Assembly (NCBI GenBank): GCA_034437215.1
Contig: DAOTVC010000083.1
Span: forward strand, 1-50,326
DNA from: DAOTVC01 sp034437215
Lineage (GTDB): Bacteria > Chloroflexota > Anaerolineae > B4-G1 > SLSP01
DNA length: 50,326 bases
Reading direction: 5' to 3'
Made by a program: the position numbers and the translations under genes. Below the pieces are notes generated by a model. It searched no databases. It had not been told where the DNA came from and was given only the letters and a program-made list of their open reading frames with translations. Of this stretch, positions 25,027 to 32,024 are shown in pieces. How positions within the stretch are numbered: the stretch's first letter is position 1; each line of letters starts with the position of its first letter.

Positions 25027-26016
25027 CTAAGGTGTAATCAAGAGGGCCACGACGATGAGCAGCGCCATGACCATCATGAGGGGGAAGTTCTCCTCCAGGG
25101 CCTCGAACCAGGCCTGTCCGGCAGTAGCGGAGATGGGGGTGTAGCGGACCGCGTCGGGGGGTGGGGCTTCGGTCAGCATCTCGCGAAAGCGTGTGACGCT
25201 CGGTGGGCGATTGTCAGGGTGCAGAGCCAGTGCCTGAAGGATGGCGTACTCCACGCTGGCAGGTACGTCTCGGTCAATCTCGCGCAGGGGGACGAGGGCG
25301 TCGGAGCGCAGGAACCGTTCTCGCGCCGTTGCAGGAGGGCGTCCGGCGAGCAGATGGTAGAGGGTCGCGCCCAGGGCGTAGAGGTCGCTCTGGGTATCCG
25401 TGTGCAGGTCGTCACCCCCGTACTGCTCTAAAGGCGTGTAAGCGGCCGTACCGCGCCCCTGAACGACGGTGATGGTGCGGGCCTCGTCACTGGTGAGTAG
25501 CTTGACCAATCCGAAATCCACCAGTTTAATGAGGTCGGAGGGGGTCAGTTTGATGTTTGCGGGTTTGATGTCCCGGTGAAGGATGGGGGGGTCCTGTCCG
25601 TGCATGTAACTCAGGGCATCGCAGAGCTGGTCCGTCCAATCGAGGACCTGTTGCAGGGGGATGAACTCCCCACGTTCTCGAGCCTGATGGACGACCTCCC
25701 GCAGATCGTGCCCCGGCACGTAGTCCATCACGAGATACTCGCGCCCCTCCTGGGTGAAGTAGTCGGAGACCTTGGGGAGGTTGGGATGATCCAGGCGGGC
25801 AAGGACCTCTGCTTCCTGGCGGAACTGCTGGCGCAGCTGGCGGATCGCCTCGTCGGTCATGTCAGGATCGGGTGCAATCTCTTTGACGGCGCAGACGCGT
25901 CCTGCGAGCAGCAGGTCCTCGGCGTGATAGACCGCGCCCATCCCTCCCTGCCCGATGGGGCCGACAATTCTATAGCGTTCTTTTAGAACGATCTGGGGCT
26001 CTAGCAGCTTGACCAT
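25027..26016 (-). CDS. Ser/Thr protein kinase with C-terminal membrane anchor
   Basis: 329 residues. Hanks-type domain over about 15-275: GQGGMGAVYHAED, AVKE, HRDIKPANIKL (intact HRD), DFGLVKLL, and TAAYTPLEQYGG as activation segment end. The last 20 residues are hydrophobic (MMVMALLIVVALLI) and run to the C-terminus with no extracellular sensor, so it is a tail-anchored kinase. It is divergent from an FHA-wHTH gene 85 bp away. The start codon lies 8 nt from a -10 box, which suggests a leaderless message. Confidence 0.93.
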   Translation of the reverse strand: MVKLLEPQIVLKERYRIVGPIGQGGMGAVYHAEDLLLAGRVCAVKEIAPDPDMTDEAIRQLRQQFRQEAEVLARLDHPNLPKVSDYFTQEGREYLVMDYVPGHDLREVVHQARERGEFIPLQQVLDWTDQLCDALSYMHGQDPPILHRDIKPANIKLTPSDLIKLVDFGLVKLLTSDEARTITVVQGRGTAAYTPLEQYGGDDLHTDTQSDLYALGATLYHLLAGRPPATARERFLRSDALVPLREIDRDVPASVEYAILQALALHPDNRPPSVTRFREMLTEAPPPDAVRYTPISATAGQAWFEALEENFPLMMVMALLIVVALLITP

Positions 26017-26024
26017 TGTTTACA

Positions 26025-26052
26025 ATCATATCCTTTACGTGCACGAAGTCAA
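26025..26052 (-). promoter_or_regulatory. Promoter of the tail-anchored kinase gene
   Basis: Minus strand TTGACT (26052-26047), 16-nt spacer, TATGAT (26030-26025): five of six matches in each box. A perfect 10-bp palindrome GCTGATCAGC at 26063-26072, just upstream and in front of the divergent FHA-wHTH gene, is a candidate operator. Confidence 0.7.
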
Positions 26053-26101
26053 GGTTTTTGCAGCTGATCAGCCATAGGTGTGAAAGTAGGTGGGGTAAGC
26101 T

Positions 26102-26755
26102 ATGATCGAAACAAATGTACCTTTGCTTGTGGTCTATGACGGGACTTTAGCGGGGACACGCTGGCCGCTCGATGAGGAGCGTGTCACCCTGGGACGTTCC
26201 CCTGATTGTGATCTCGTCTTCTTGGAGCGGCAGGTCTCCCGGTATCATGCGCGAATTGAGCACGACGATGATGGCTATCTGCTACGCGACCTGGGAAGCA
26301 AGAACGGCACCGAGGTCAACGGGGAGTTGGTGCGTGGACAACCCTATCGCCTGCGGGACGGCGATGAGATCATCCTGGCTACGGAGATTCGCATGGGTTT
26401 TCTTGCGGGTGACGCAACGTTGCCCCTGGAGGATCTGATGACGGAGGGCGAACGGCTGGAATTGGATGAACAGACGCGCCGGGTCACGTTAGGACGCCAC
26501 GAGCTGGACCCTGCGCTCTCGCCCTCACAATTTCGGCTCTTGGCCTTGCTGATGGAGTTCGAGGGAGACTTGGTGACGCGCCAGGATGTTATTGAGGTGG
26601 TCTGGCCGGACGCGGTGGGGGGCGTGACCGATCAGGCGGTGGACGCGTTGGTCTACAGACTGCGCGAGCGTTTGGCGGAGCTCGACCCCGATCACAATTA
26701 CGTGGTGACGGTGCGCGGACACGGATTCAGGTTCGAGGGCCAGGAAAAGGAGTGA
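26102..26755 (+). CDS. FHA-winged helix regulator
   Basis: 217 residues; ATG 26102 follows GGTGGGG. Residues 5-100 are an FHA domain (LGRSPDCDLVF, VSRYHARI, DLGSKNGTEVNG) that binds phosphothreonine. Residues about 125-213 are a Trans_reg_C winged helix with LSPSQFRLLALLMEFEGD and VVTVRGHGFRF. This is the EmbR logic of a DNA-binding protein controlled by kinase phosphorylation, with the domain order reversed. The divergent tail-anchored kinase is the likely modifier. It may bind the GCTGATCAGC palindrome in the intergenic region (inference). Confidence 0.92.
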   Translation: MIETNVPLLVVYDGTLAGTRWPLDEERVTLGRSPDCDLVFLERQVSRYHARIEHDDDGYLLRDLGSKNGTEVNGELVRGQPYRLRDGDEIILATEIRMGFLAGDATLPLEDLMTEGERLELDEQTRRVTLGRHELDPALSPSQFRLLALLMEFEGDLVTRQDVIEVVWPDAVGGVTDQAVDALVYRLRERLAELDPDHNYVVTVRGHGFRFEGQEKE

Positions 26756-26989
26756 CCCCGTCCGTTTCGCGTAGTGATTGACGGCCGGTACTCAAACCTG
26801 GAAGACCTGAGTTTTCTCTGAGGATAAAAATAGGCTATGCGAAATGAGCTGCGGGGAAGGGCAAGGGGCAGTGGGCTATCGGAATGATGTGACGAGTCGG
26901 CTCTCCTGACCAGGCGTCACACAAGGATACACAGTCGAACCGGGCGACGGTGTCTAGGGAGAGCTCTTGAGAGGGTGGGGGGGAGATGC

Positions 26990-27015
26990 AAACGGGCGGT
27001 CATGACCGCCCGTTT
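26990..27015. terminator. 26-bp perfect palindrome between converging genes
   Basis: AAACGGGCGGTCA pairs with TGACCGCCCGTTT. It lies 15 bp past the stop of the S1-domain gene and 234 bp past the FHA regulator, so it can end transcription from both sides. The 26756-26989 stretch has no gene. Confidence 0.6.
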
Positions 27016-27030
27016 GGTAAGCTCTTGACC

Positions 27031-27732
27031 TTATCGGCGTTCGAGGGTGCGACGGTAGAGATCTTCGATATCGTCGTGATCGCTACTACCGCGGGAGCGG
27101 CGCCCACGCTGCTGGCGACTGCGTCCCTTGTTGGATTTCTGGGCTTCGCGGAAGGCGATCTCCATCGGAGAGAGGAAGGGTTCCTCCTCATCCTGGAGGG
27201 CCTCCATCACCTGCTCCTGTTGCATGTTAAGGGTAAGATCGATCTGGCGCTTACGTCGGTCGACCTTTTGCACCATAACCTCGATCTGTTCGCCCTCCTT
27301 CACGACCTCAGAGGGATGGCGTACGTACCCCTTGCCCATCTCACGCACGTGAAGCAAGCCGGGTCGCTCAGCGCCGATATCCACGAAGGCGCCGTAGCGC
27401 TCAAGGCGTACGACCTTGCCCTGGTAAATCTTGCCTTCCTCGATATCACCCCATTCCAGTTCAGCAGGCTCCACCATGGTCAGACCGATGCGTCCGGCCT
27501 CTGCATCCACGTCGGCTACCCAGACCTGAACCTTGTCACCCGGGTTGACCTTGTCGGTCACTTTGTTCACGCGTCGCCGGTCGAGGCGGGAGATGTGAAT
27601 CATCCCCTCGTGCTCCAGGCCGAGGTTCACAAAAGCCCCGTAGAGCGTCGTGCGTGTGACCTCGCCCTCAAGCTGCATCTTGGGGCGCAGATCCTCAATT
27701 GAAGTTGGTTGTACTGTGGTTTCTTCCGGCAT
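27031..27732 (-). CDS. S1 RNA-binding domain protein (two S1 motifs)
   Basis: 233 residues; ATG 27732 follows AAGGAG. Two S1 folds occupy about 17-85 (GEVTRTTLYGAFVNLG, GMIHISRL) and 100-170 (GKVVRLERYGAFVDIG, GLLHVREM). A basic, Gln/Arg/Ser-rich tail follows. It is much shorter than ribosomal protein S1 and belongs with small S1 proteins that bind RNA or ribosomes. It has its own consensus promoter, just after smpB. Confidence 0.9.
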   Translation of the reverse strand: MPEETTVQPTSIEDLRPKMQLEGEVTRTTLYGAFVNLGLEHEGMIHISRLDRRRVNKVTDKVNPGDKVQVWVADVDAEAGRIGLTMVEPAELEWGDIEEGKIYQGKVVRLERYGAFVDIGAERPGLLHVREMGKGYVRHPSEVVKEGEQIEVMVQKVDRRKRQIDLTLNMQQEQVMEALQDEEEPFLSPMEIAFREAQKSNKGRSRQQRGRRSRGSSDHDDIEDLYRRTLERR

Positions 27733-27766
27733 CCGCTATAACTCCTTCTGTTAGATACGCGGCGTC

Positions 27767-27794
27767 ATTATAACGTAAGCGCCGGGTATGTCAA
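27767..27794 (-). promoter_or_regulatory. Strong promoter of the S1-domain gene
   Basis: Minus strand TTGACA (27794-27789), 16-nt spacer, TATAAT (27772-27767); both boxes are consensus. Confidence 0.85.
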
Positions 27795-27799
27795 CCCTG

Positions 27800-28267
27800 T
27801 TACCTGATGTCCTTCCAATCCCGCTCCATGCGTCGTTGGGCATCACGCTCCGCAATGGCTTGGCGTTTGTCGTACTGCCGCTTGCCCTTGGCGAGGGCGA
27901 TCTCCACCTTCGCTAGGTTGTCCTTCAGATACATGCGCAGAGGCACGATGGTGTAGCTGCGCTCGCGCGCGTCATCGATCAGGTTCGCAATCTCCCGCTT
28001 ATGGAGCAGCAGCTTGCGAGGGCGGGTAGGATCGTGGGTCCAACTCCCCGCTTGATCGTAGGGCGCAATATGCACGTCCATCAACCAGAGCTCACCATCC
28101 CGAGGAGCGACGTATCCCTCCCGGAGGCTCACCCGCGAGGCACGTACGGATTTGATCTCCGTCCCCTTGAGGACAATCCCCGCTTCGTAGGTTTCCTCGA
28201 TGAAGTAGTCGTGCAGCGCCTTGCGATTCCGTGCCACCACCTTGATCTCGCCACGACCTCCCGCCAC
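27800..28267 (-). CDS. smpB: SsrA-binding protein SmpB
   Basis: 155 residues. Signatures are ARNRKALHDYFIEETYEAGI, GTEIKSVRASRVSL, HIAPYDQAGSWTHDPTRPRKLLLH and the basic C-terminal helix KGKRQYDKRQAIAERD. SmpB brings tmRNA to stalled ribosomes for trans-translation. The length is normal. It starts 2 bp after the stop of the S41 protease gene and is cotranscribed with it. No tmRNA gene is seen in the window. Confidence 0.97.
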   Translation of the reverse strand: MAGGRGEIKVVARNRKALHDYFIEETYEAGIVLKGTEIKSVRASRVSLREGYVAPRDGELWLMDVHIAPYDQAGSWTHDPTRPRKLLLHKREIANLIDDARERSYTIVPLRMYLKDNLAKVEIALAKGKRQYDKRQAIAERDAQRRMERDWKDIR

Positions 28268-28269
28268 GT

Positions 28270-29571
28270 CTACTCTCCCTCCCGGATAATTTCGATGGCT
28301 CGATCCAATTGTGGGTCCTCGTCAGTGGGTGTATCGGGCGGCAGGTCGACCTCCACGTTAGGCTCCAACCCTGCGCTGTGAATGGTGATGTCGCCGGGCG
28401 TGAACCAGCGGGCGATGGTCACCCGCAGCTGCGAGCCGTCGCTGAGGTTGTGAGGTAGCTGTACCGAGCCCTTGCCCAACGTTGCCTCACCGACGAGCAA
28501 GCCTCGCTCGCGGTCCCGAATCGCGCCGGCGACGATCTCTGAGGCGCTGGCGCTGCCCCCGTTGATCAGGACGACGAGGGGGAGATCCTCTGCCAAATCG
28601 CCATCGTAGGAATAGAAGCGCTCCTCATTCCCAAAGCTGTCGCGCTCGATGGCCACCAGGCCCTCATCGAGAAAGAGATCGGCCACGGCAATCGACTGGT
28701 TGAGGTAGCCGCCGGGATTGTTGCGCAGATCGAAGATAATCCCCCGGGGGTTTTCGGCCAGAAGCTCCTGTAGGGCGTCTTCCAGGAGATCGGAGGCGGT
28801 GGCGCTGAACTCCGTCAGCTGGACGTAGGCGACGTTGCCCTCCAGCATCTCGTATTCTACGATGGGCAGATCGATGCGCGCTCGAGTGACGGTCACCTGG
28901 AAGGTCTCCTCCTGACCGGGGCGGGCAATCTCCAACGTCACGTCGGTGCCGGCGGGCCCCCGAATCAGCCCCAGGGCCTCCCACAGACCCATGCCCACAA
29001 TGGATTGGTCGTCGACGGATAGAATGAGATCTTCCGCCTGCAGGCCGACCTCCTCGGCAGGATGCTCGGGCAGGGGGCGCACGATCTCGAGGTAGCCGTC
29101 CTCGCGCATCTGTACCGTGGCGCCGATGCCCTCGAACTCCCCGGAAGCGTCTTCATTGAGGATAGCGGCGATATCAGGTTCGACGAAGGAGGTGTAAGGA
29201 TCGTCCAGCGTCATCAGCATGCCCCGGATGGCACCATAAGCCAGGGTCTTAGCATCAGGCAGCTCACCGTAGAATTCGCGCTCCAGGATCTCCAAGACCT
29301 CGCGAATGAGCTCGTCGTCGATCTCCTCGCCCGGTTCTACTCCTTCTCGGGGCGCCGGGGTCGCCTCATCCCCTTCCAGGATCTCGGTGATGAGCCCGGG
29401 GACCGTCTGATCGTCCTCCAACTCCACAATGGGCGGTGGGGCCGCGCGCCTCTGAGCACTAAGGCGACCCGCCAGGGTGCCGGCCGCGAAGGCTCCCACA
29501 ATCAGGCCCACGACGATGAGGACTATCACGAACCCTACAATAACCGTACGCATTCTGCTCTTCTCTTCCAC
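28270..29571 (-). CDS. S41 C-terminal processing peptidase (CtpA-like)
   Basis: 433 residues from GTG 29571, selected because GGAGGA lies 6 nt upstream; the first ATG is six codons later. An N-terminal membrane anchor (VIVGFVIVLIVVGLIVGAFA) is followed by a helical cap with YTSFVEP, a PDZ domain (GIGATVQMREDG to DQSIVG), and the protease core with the Ser of GGSASASEIVAGA, the Lys of GEATLGKGSVQL and LRNNPGG. These enzymes trim C-termini of envelope proteins outside the cytoplasm. It lies 31 bp after a paralogue. Confidence 0.94.
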   Translation of the reverse strand: MEEKSRMRTVIVGFVIVLIVVGLIVGAFAAGTLAGRLSAQRRAAPPPIVELEDDQTVPGLITEILEGDEATPAPREGVEPGEEIDDELIREVLEILEREFYGELPDAKTLAYGAIRGMLMTLDDPYTSFVEPDIAAILNEDASGEFEGIGATVQMREDGYLEIVRPLPEHPAEEVGLQAEDLILSVDDQSIVGMGLWEALGLIRGPAGTDVTLEIARPGQEETFQVTVTRARIDLPIVEYEMLEGNVAYVQLTEFSATASDLLEDALQELLAENPRGIIFDLRNNPGGYLNQSIAVADLFLDEGLVAIERDSFGNEERFYSYDGDLAEDLPLVVLINGGSASASEIVAGAIRDRERGLLVGEATLGKGSVQLPHNLSDGSQLRVTIARWFTPGDITIHSAGLEPNVEVDLPPDTPTDEDPQLDRAIEIIREGE

Positions 29572-29602
29572 GGGATCCTCCTGCCCTAAACAATCGCGGT
29601 AG

Positions 29603-30805
29603 TCACCGCGCCAGCAATTCCTCTAGATAAGCCAAGGCTCGCTGCAGATCGGCATCGCGATCCGCCTGGTATTCGACGACGAGATCCGGCTCGATGCCGA
29701 TGCCATCCAGCCGATTGCGCTGGGGCGTGAGCCAGACAGCGTGTGTAACGTGCAGCACGGAGCCGTCCTGCAAGGGATAGAGAACCTGGATGGAGGTCTT
29801 GCCATAGGTGTGCCGTCCCACAAGGGTTGCGCGCCCGTGCTCCGCGAGGCTTGCCGCCACCATCTCGGCCGCACTCGCCGTTCCTCCATCGACCAGAATA
29901 ACGAGGGGGCCCTCAAAGGCGACCGCAACCTCGCCCTCATCGGTGGTCACCCTCTCCTCCTGACTCTCTCTGGTTTCAAAGTAGATGGTCTCGCCTGCCC
30001 CGAGGAAGTGTCCGGCGATACGGGGTACGGGGGCGACGACACCCCCGCCATTGCTGCGCAGATCGAGGATGAGCGCTTCCAGCCCCTTATCTTGCAGATC
30101 GACCAGCGCCTCTTCCATCTCATTGGCGGTCTCGTGGGTAAAGATATCCAAATCGAGGTAGCCGATCTCCGCCGTCACCATACGCCACTCGATGGAGGGG
30201 CGCCGGACCTCCTCGCGCACCACCGTGGTGGTGAACACGAGGGTGGGGGGCCTGAGCAGCGTCAGGGTCACCTCGCGGCCCGGTTCGCCCCGCAGGGCGT
30301 CCCGTGCCAGGGCGAAGGGGGTAAAGAGCCCGCCATCGCTCTCCACGGCGACTAGATCAAGTTCGTCGATTTTCAGGAGATGGTCGCCTTCGCGTATGCC
30401 GGCCCGGGCCGCCGGACCGTCGGGATAGGGGTCGATGGCGAGAGCTCCCGCGGGCGTTTCCCAGAGTGTCACCCCGATGTTGCCCTCGCGCCCGGAGAGC
30501 CGTACACTCTCGGCCTGCGCCGGAACCGGATCGAGGAGGATGGTATAAGGATCCCCCGTCAGCGCCAGCATCCCCCGGATGGCCCCCCGCACTCGCTCCT
30601 CCGGAGGGGGCAGCTCGCCGTAGAACTCCTGTTCTAAATAGACCCAGACCTCACCGAAAGGCCGCAGGGGCATCGTGTGCCCGGCGACGTAGGCTTCGAC
30701 GTACGGAGAGGCCACCAGCCCTCCGAGGAAGCTGCCCGCCAGGCAGAACAAAAAAAGAGCGCCCAGGAGGGGGCGCAACCACCTTCGTCCTCGCAACCCT
30801 TGCAT
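29603..30805 (-). CDS. S41 C-terminal processing peptidase, second paralogue
   Basis: 400 residues with an N-terminal signal anchor (LLGALFLFCLAGSFLGGLVAS). Cap (YGELPPPEERVRGAIRGMLA), PDZ region and core match the neighbouring paralogue. The dyad is Ser in GGTASAAEMVAAS and Lys in GRHTYGKTSIQVL; LRSNGGG replaces LRNNPGG. It is the first gene of the S41-S41-smpB run. The start is 6 nt after TAAAAT, so the mRNA is probably leaderless. Confidence 0.93.
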   Translation of the reverse strand: MQGLRGRRWLRPLLGALFLFCLAGSFLGGLVASPYVEAYVAGHTMPLRPFGEVWVYLEQEFYGELPPPEERVRGAIRGMLALTGDPYTILLDPVPAQAESVRLSGREGNIGVTLWETPAGALAIDPYPDGPAARAGIREGDHLLKIDELDLVAVESDGGLFTPFALARDALRGEPGREVTLTLLRPPTLVFTTTVVREEVRRPSIEWRMVTAEIGYLDLDIFTHETANEMEEALVDLQDKGLEALILDLRSNGGGVVAPVPRIAGHFLGAGETIYFETRESQEERVTTDEGEVAVAFEGPLVILVDGGTASAAEMVAASLAEHGRATLVGRHTYGKTSIQVLYPLQDGSVLHVTHAVWLTPQRNRLDGIGIEPDLVVEYQADRDADLQRALAYLEELLAR

Positions 30806-30811
30806 AGGTCC

Positions 30812-30839
30812 ATTTTAACACAGGGAAGCGGGGATACAA
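30812..30839 (-). promoter_or_regulatory. Promoter of the S41-S41-smpB operon
   Basis: Minus strand TTGTAT (30839-30834), 16-nt spacer, TAAAAT (30817-30812). Confidence 0.5.
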
Positions 30840-31206
30840 GAGTGACTCCCTTGAAAAAGGCGCGCCTCACGTCAAGTGCAAAGGTCGCAAAGCTTGTTCG
30901 ACTTGCTTAATACCTTTTCGACGCCACAAGGGGGCGCCGGCGAAGGCCCGGTGAGCCCCTTGTCACCTTCCGACTATATACATTATGTAAAGTTTAGCAG
31001 GCGAAGGCCGGATGGGGGGCCTTCGCCTTGAATTGCAGTCACCGGGAAGAAGGTGTACGCTTCGCGTCTTGCTCTCACCCTTGAGAACGGCATCGACATG
31101 GATGGTGCTCTCTCCGGCCAGGTCATAGATGGCCTCACTGAAAAAAGGCAGGCCTCACGCCAAGCCGCAAAGGGCGCTAAGATTTTTGAATTATATGTGC
31201 ATAACG
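30840..31206. other. Intergenic stretch with degenerate repeats and a hairpin
   Basis: No gene is supported. Two related segments occur: AAAAAGGCGCGCCTCACGTC plus AAGTGCAAAGGTCGCAAAG (about 30853-30892), and AAAAAAGGCAGGCCTCACGC plus CAAGCCGCAAAGGGCGC (about 31141-31177). They resemble the CTCACGCAAAG/GCAAAG-type intergenic repeats. GGCGAAGGCC occurs twice (near 30938 and 31000); the second is one arm of an 11-bp hairpin at 30999-31028. Confidence 0.6.
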
Positions 31207-31551
31207 TTATCTGGCTAACACGAAAAAGAGTGCAGCGCCTGCGCCTGCCAGCAGAAGCAGGCCGAGCACGGTTGCCACAAGCACCGCCCGGCTGTCTCCC
31301 CGGCCCCGGACAAAGAACTGAATCACCAAGATGATCACTAGGGGTGCCAGGATCAGGAGGACCATCAGGGGTAGATAAGGCGCGGGGCTTGCAGGATCTG
31401 TTAGTTCAGGTCCGGGCAGCGCTGTGGGCTCCTCGAGAGGGGCGACGGATTCGGGTCCCTGTCCTGCCAAAGTGAGCCCCAGCATCCCAACAGCAAGTAG
31501 TATGCCGACAGCGAGCGTAACCCCCATACGTACTTCGGATGATCGACTCAT
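31207..31551 (-). CDS. Small membrane protein of unknown function (114 aa)
   Basis: ATG 31551 is preceded by GGAGGGGAGG. Three hydrophobic segments are visible: VTLAVGILLAVGMLGLTLAG (near 9-28), YLPLMVLLILAPLVIILVIQ and AVLVATVLGLLLLAGAGAAL, with a Pro/Glu-rich external loop between the first two. No family is recognised. The upstream 31552-31802 sequence has a C6-TT-G6 hairpin (near 31631-31644) and no gene. Confidence 0.7.
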   Translation of the reverse strand: MSRSSEVRMGVTLAVGILLAVGMLGLTLAGQGPESVAPLEEPTALPGPELTDPASPAPYLPLMVLLILAPLVIILVIQFFVRGRGDSRAVLVATVLGLLLLAGAGAALFFVLAR

Positions 31552-31802
31552 CGCCTCCCCTCCTTCAGGAGATGCGCCCCGTTGCTCACTCAATTTGAAC
31601 ACAAAGCGGGGGGAAGTGGTGACACCTCCCCCCTTGGGGGGAAGACACCCGAAAGGAGGGAGCCAAACGAGTGCTTCCACTTCCATTGTAGCATTTCAGT
31701 TAAATATTGTAAAGCCCCACCCCTTGCCAGACGAGATCGTATGTTATCGGTAAGAGCAGGAGCTCACTCTGTTACGAGTGCTTGCTCTCTCTACGTCTCG
31801 TC

Positions 31803-31831
31803 TTGACAAGGCTCGGTTTTTTTAATATAAT
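31803..31831 (+). promoter_or_regulatory. Consensus promoter of the giant subtilase gene
   Basis: TTGACA (31803-31808), 17-nt spacer, TATAAT (31826-31831). Both boxes and the spacing are ideal. Confidence 0.88.
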
Positions 31832-31837
31832 GATGAA

Positions 31838-32024
31838 GGTTATATATTAAACTCCTTGGAGATGGGGAGCGGAACCGGCTCAGCAAGAGGGCACTAATGG
31901 CCAGCCTGCCTTATAACGGTCTGATAACTGGCAGCCAAAAACAGCTCCACTGACCCATTACCCACTAGCGTTCTAAGAGTACCTATCAGATGTGTTGGGA
32001 CGCTACGATCCAAGGAGGATCACC
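31838..32024 (+). promoter_or_regulatory. Long 5' leader with possible RNA structure
   Basis: About 187 nt separate the predicted start point from ATG 32025. Inside, GCCAG (near 31902) can pair with CTGGC (near 31930) to form an extended hairpin, and AAGGAGGAT stands just before the start. I could not match it to a known riboswitch consensus. Confidence 0.4.

Noticed and set aside
26756..26989. Gene between the FHA regulator and the palindrome
   Set aside because: No open frame with a start site and plausible composition is present.
31838..32024. Known riboswitch (c-di-GMP, cobalamin, ydaO) in the subtilase leader
   Set aside because: I compared the sequence with the consensus cores I remember and none fits; reported only as a structured leader.
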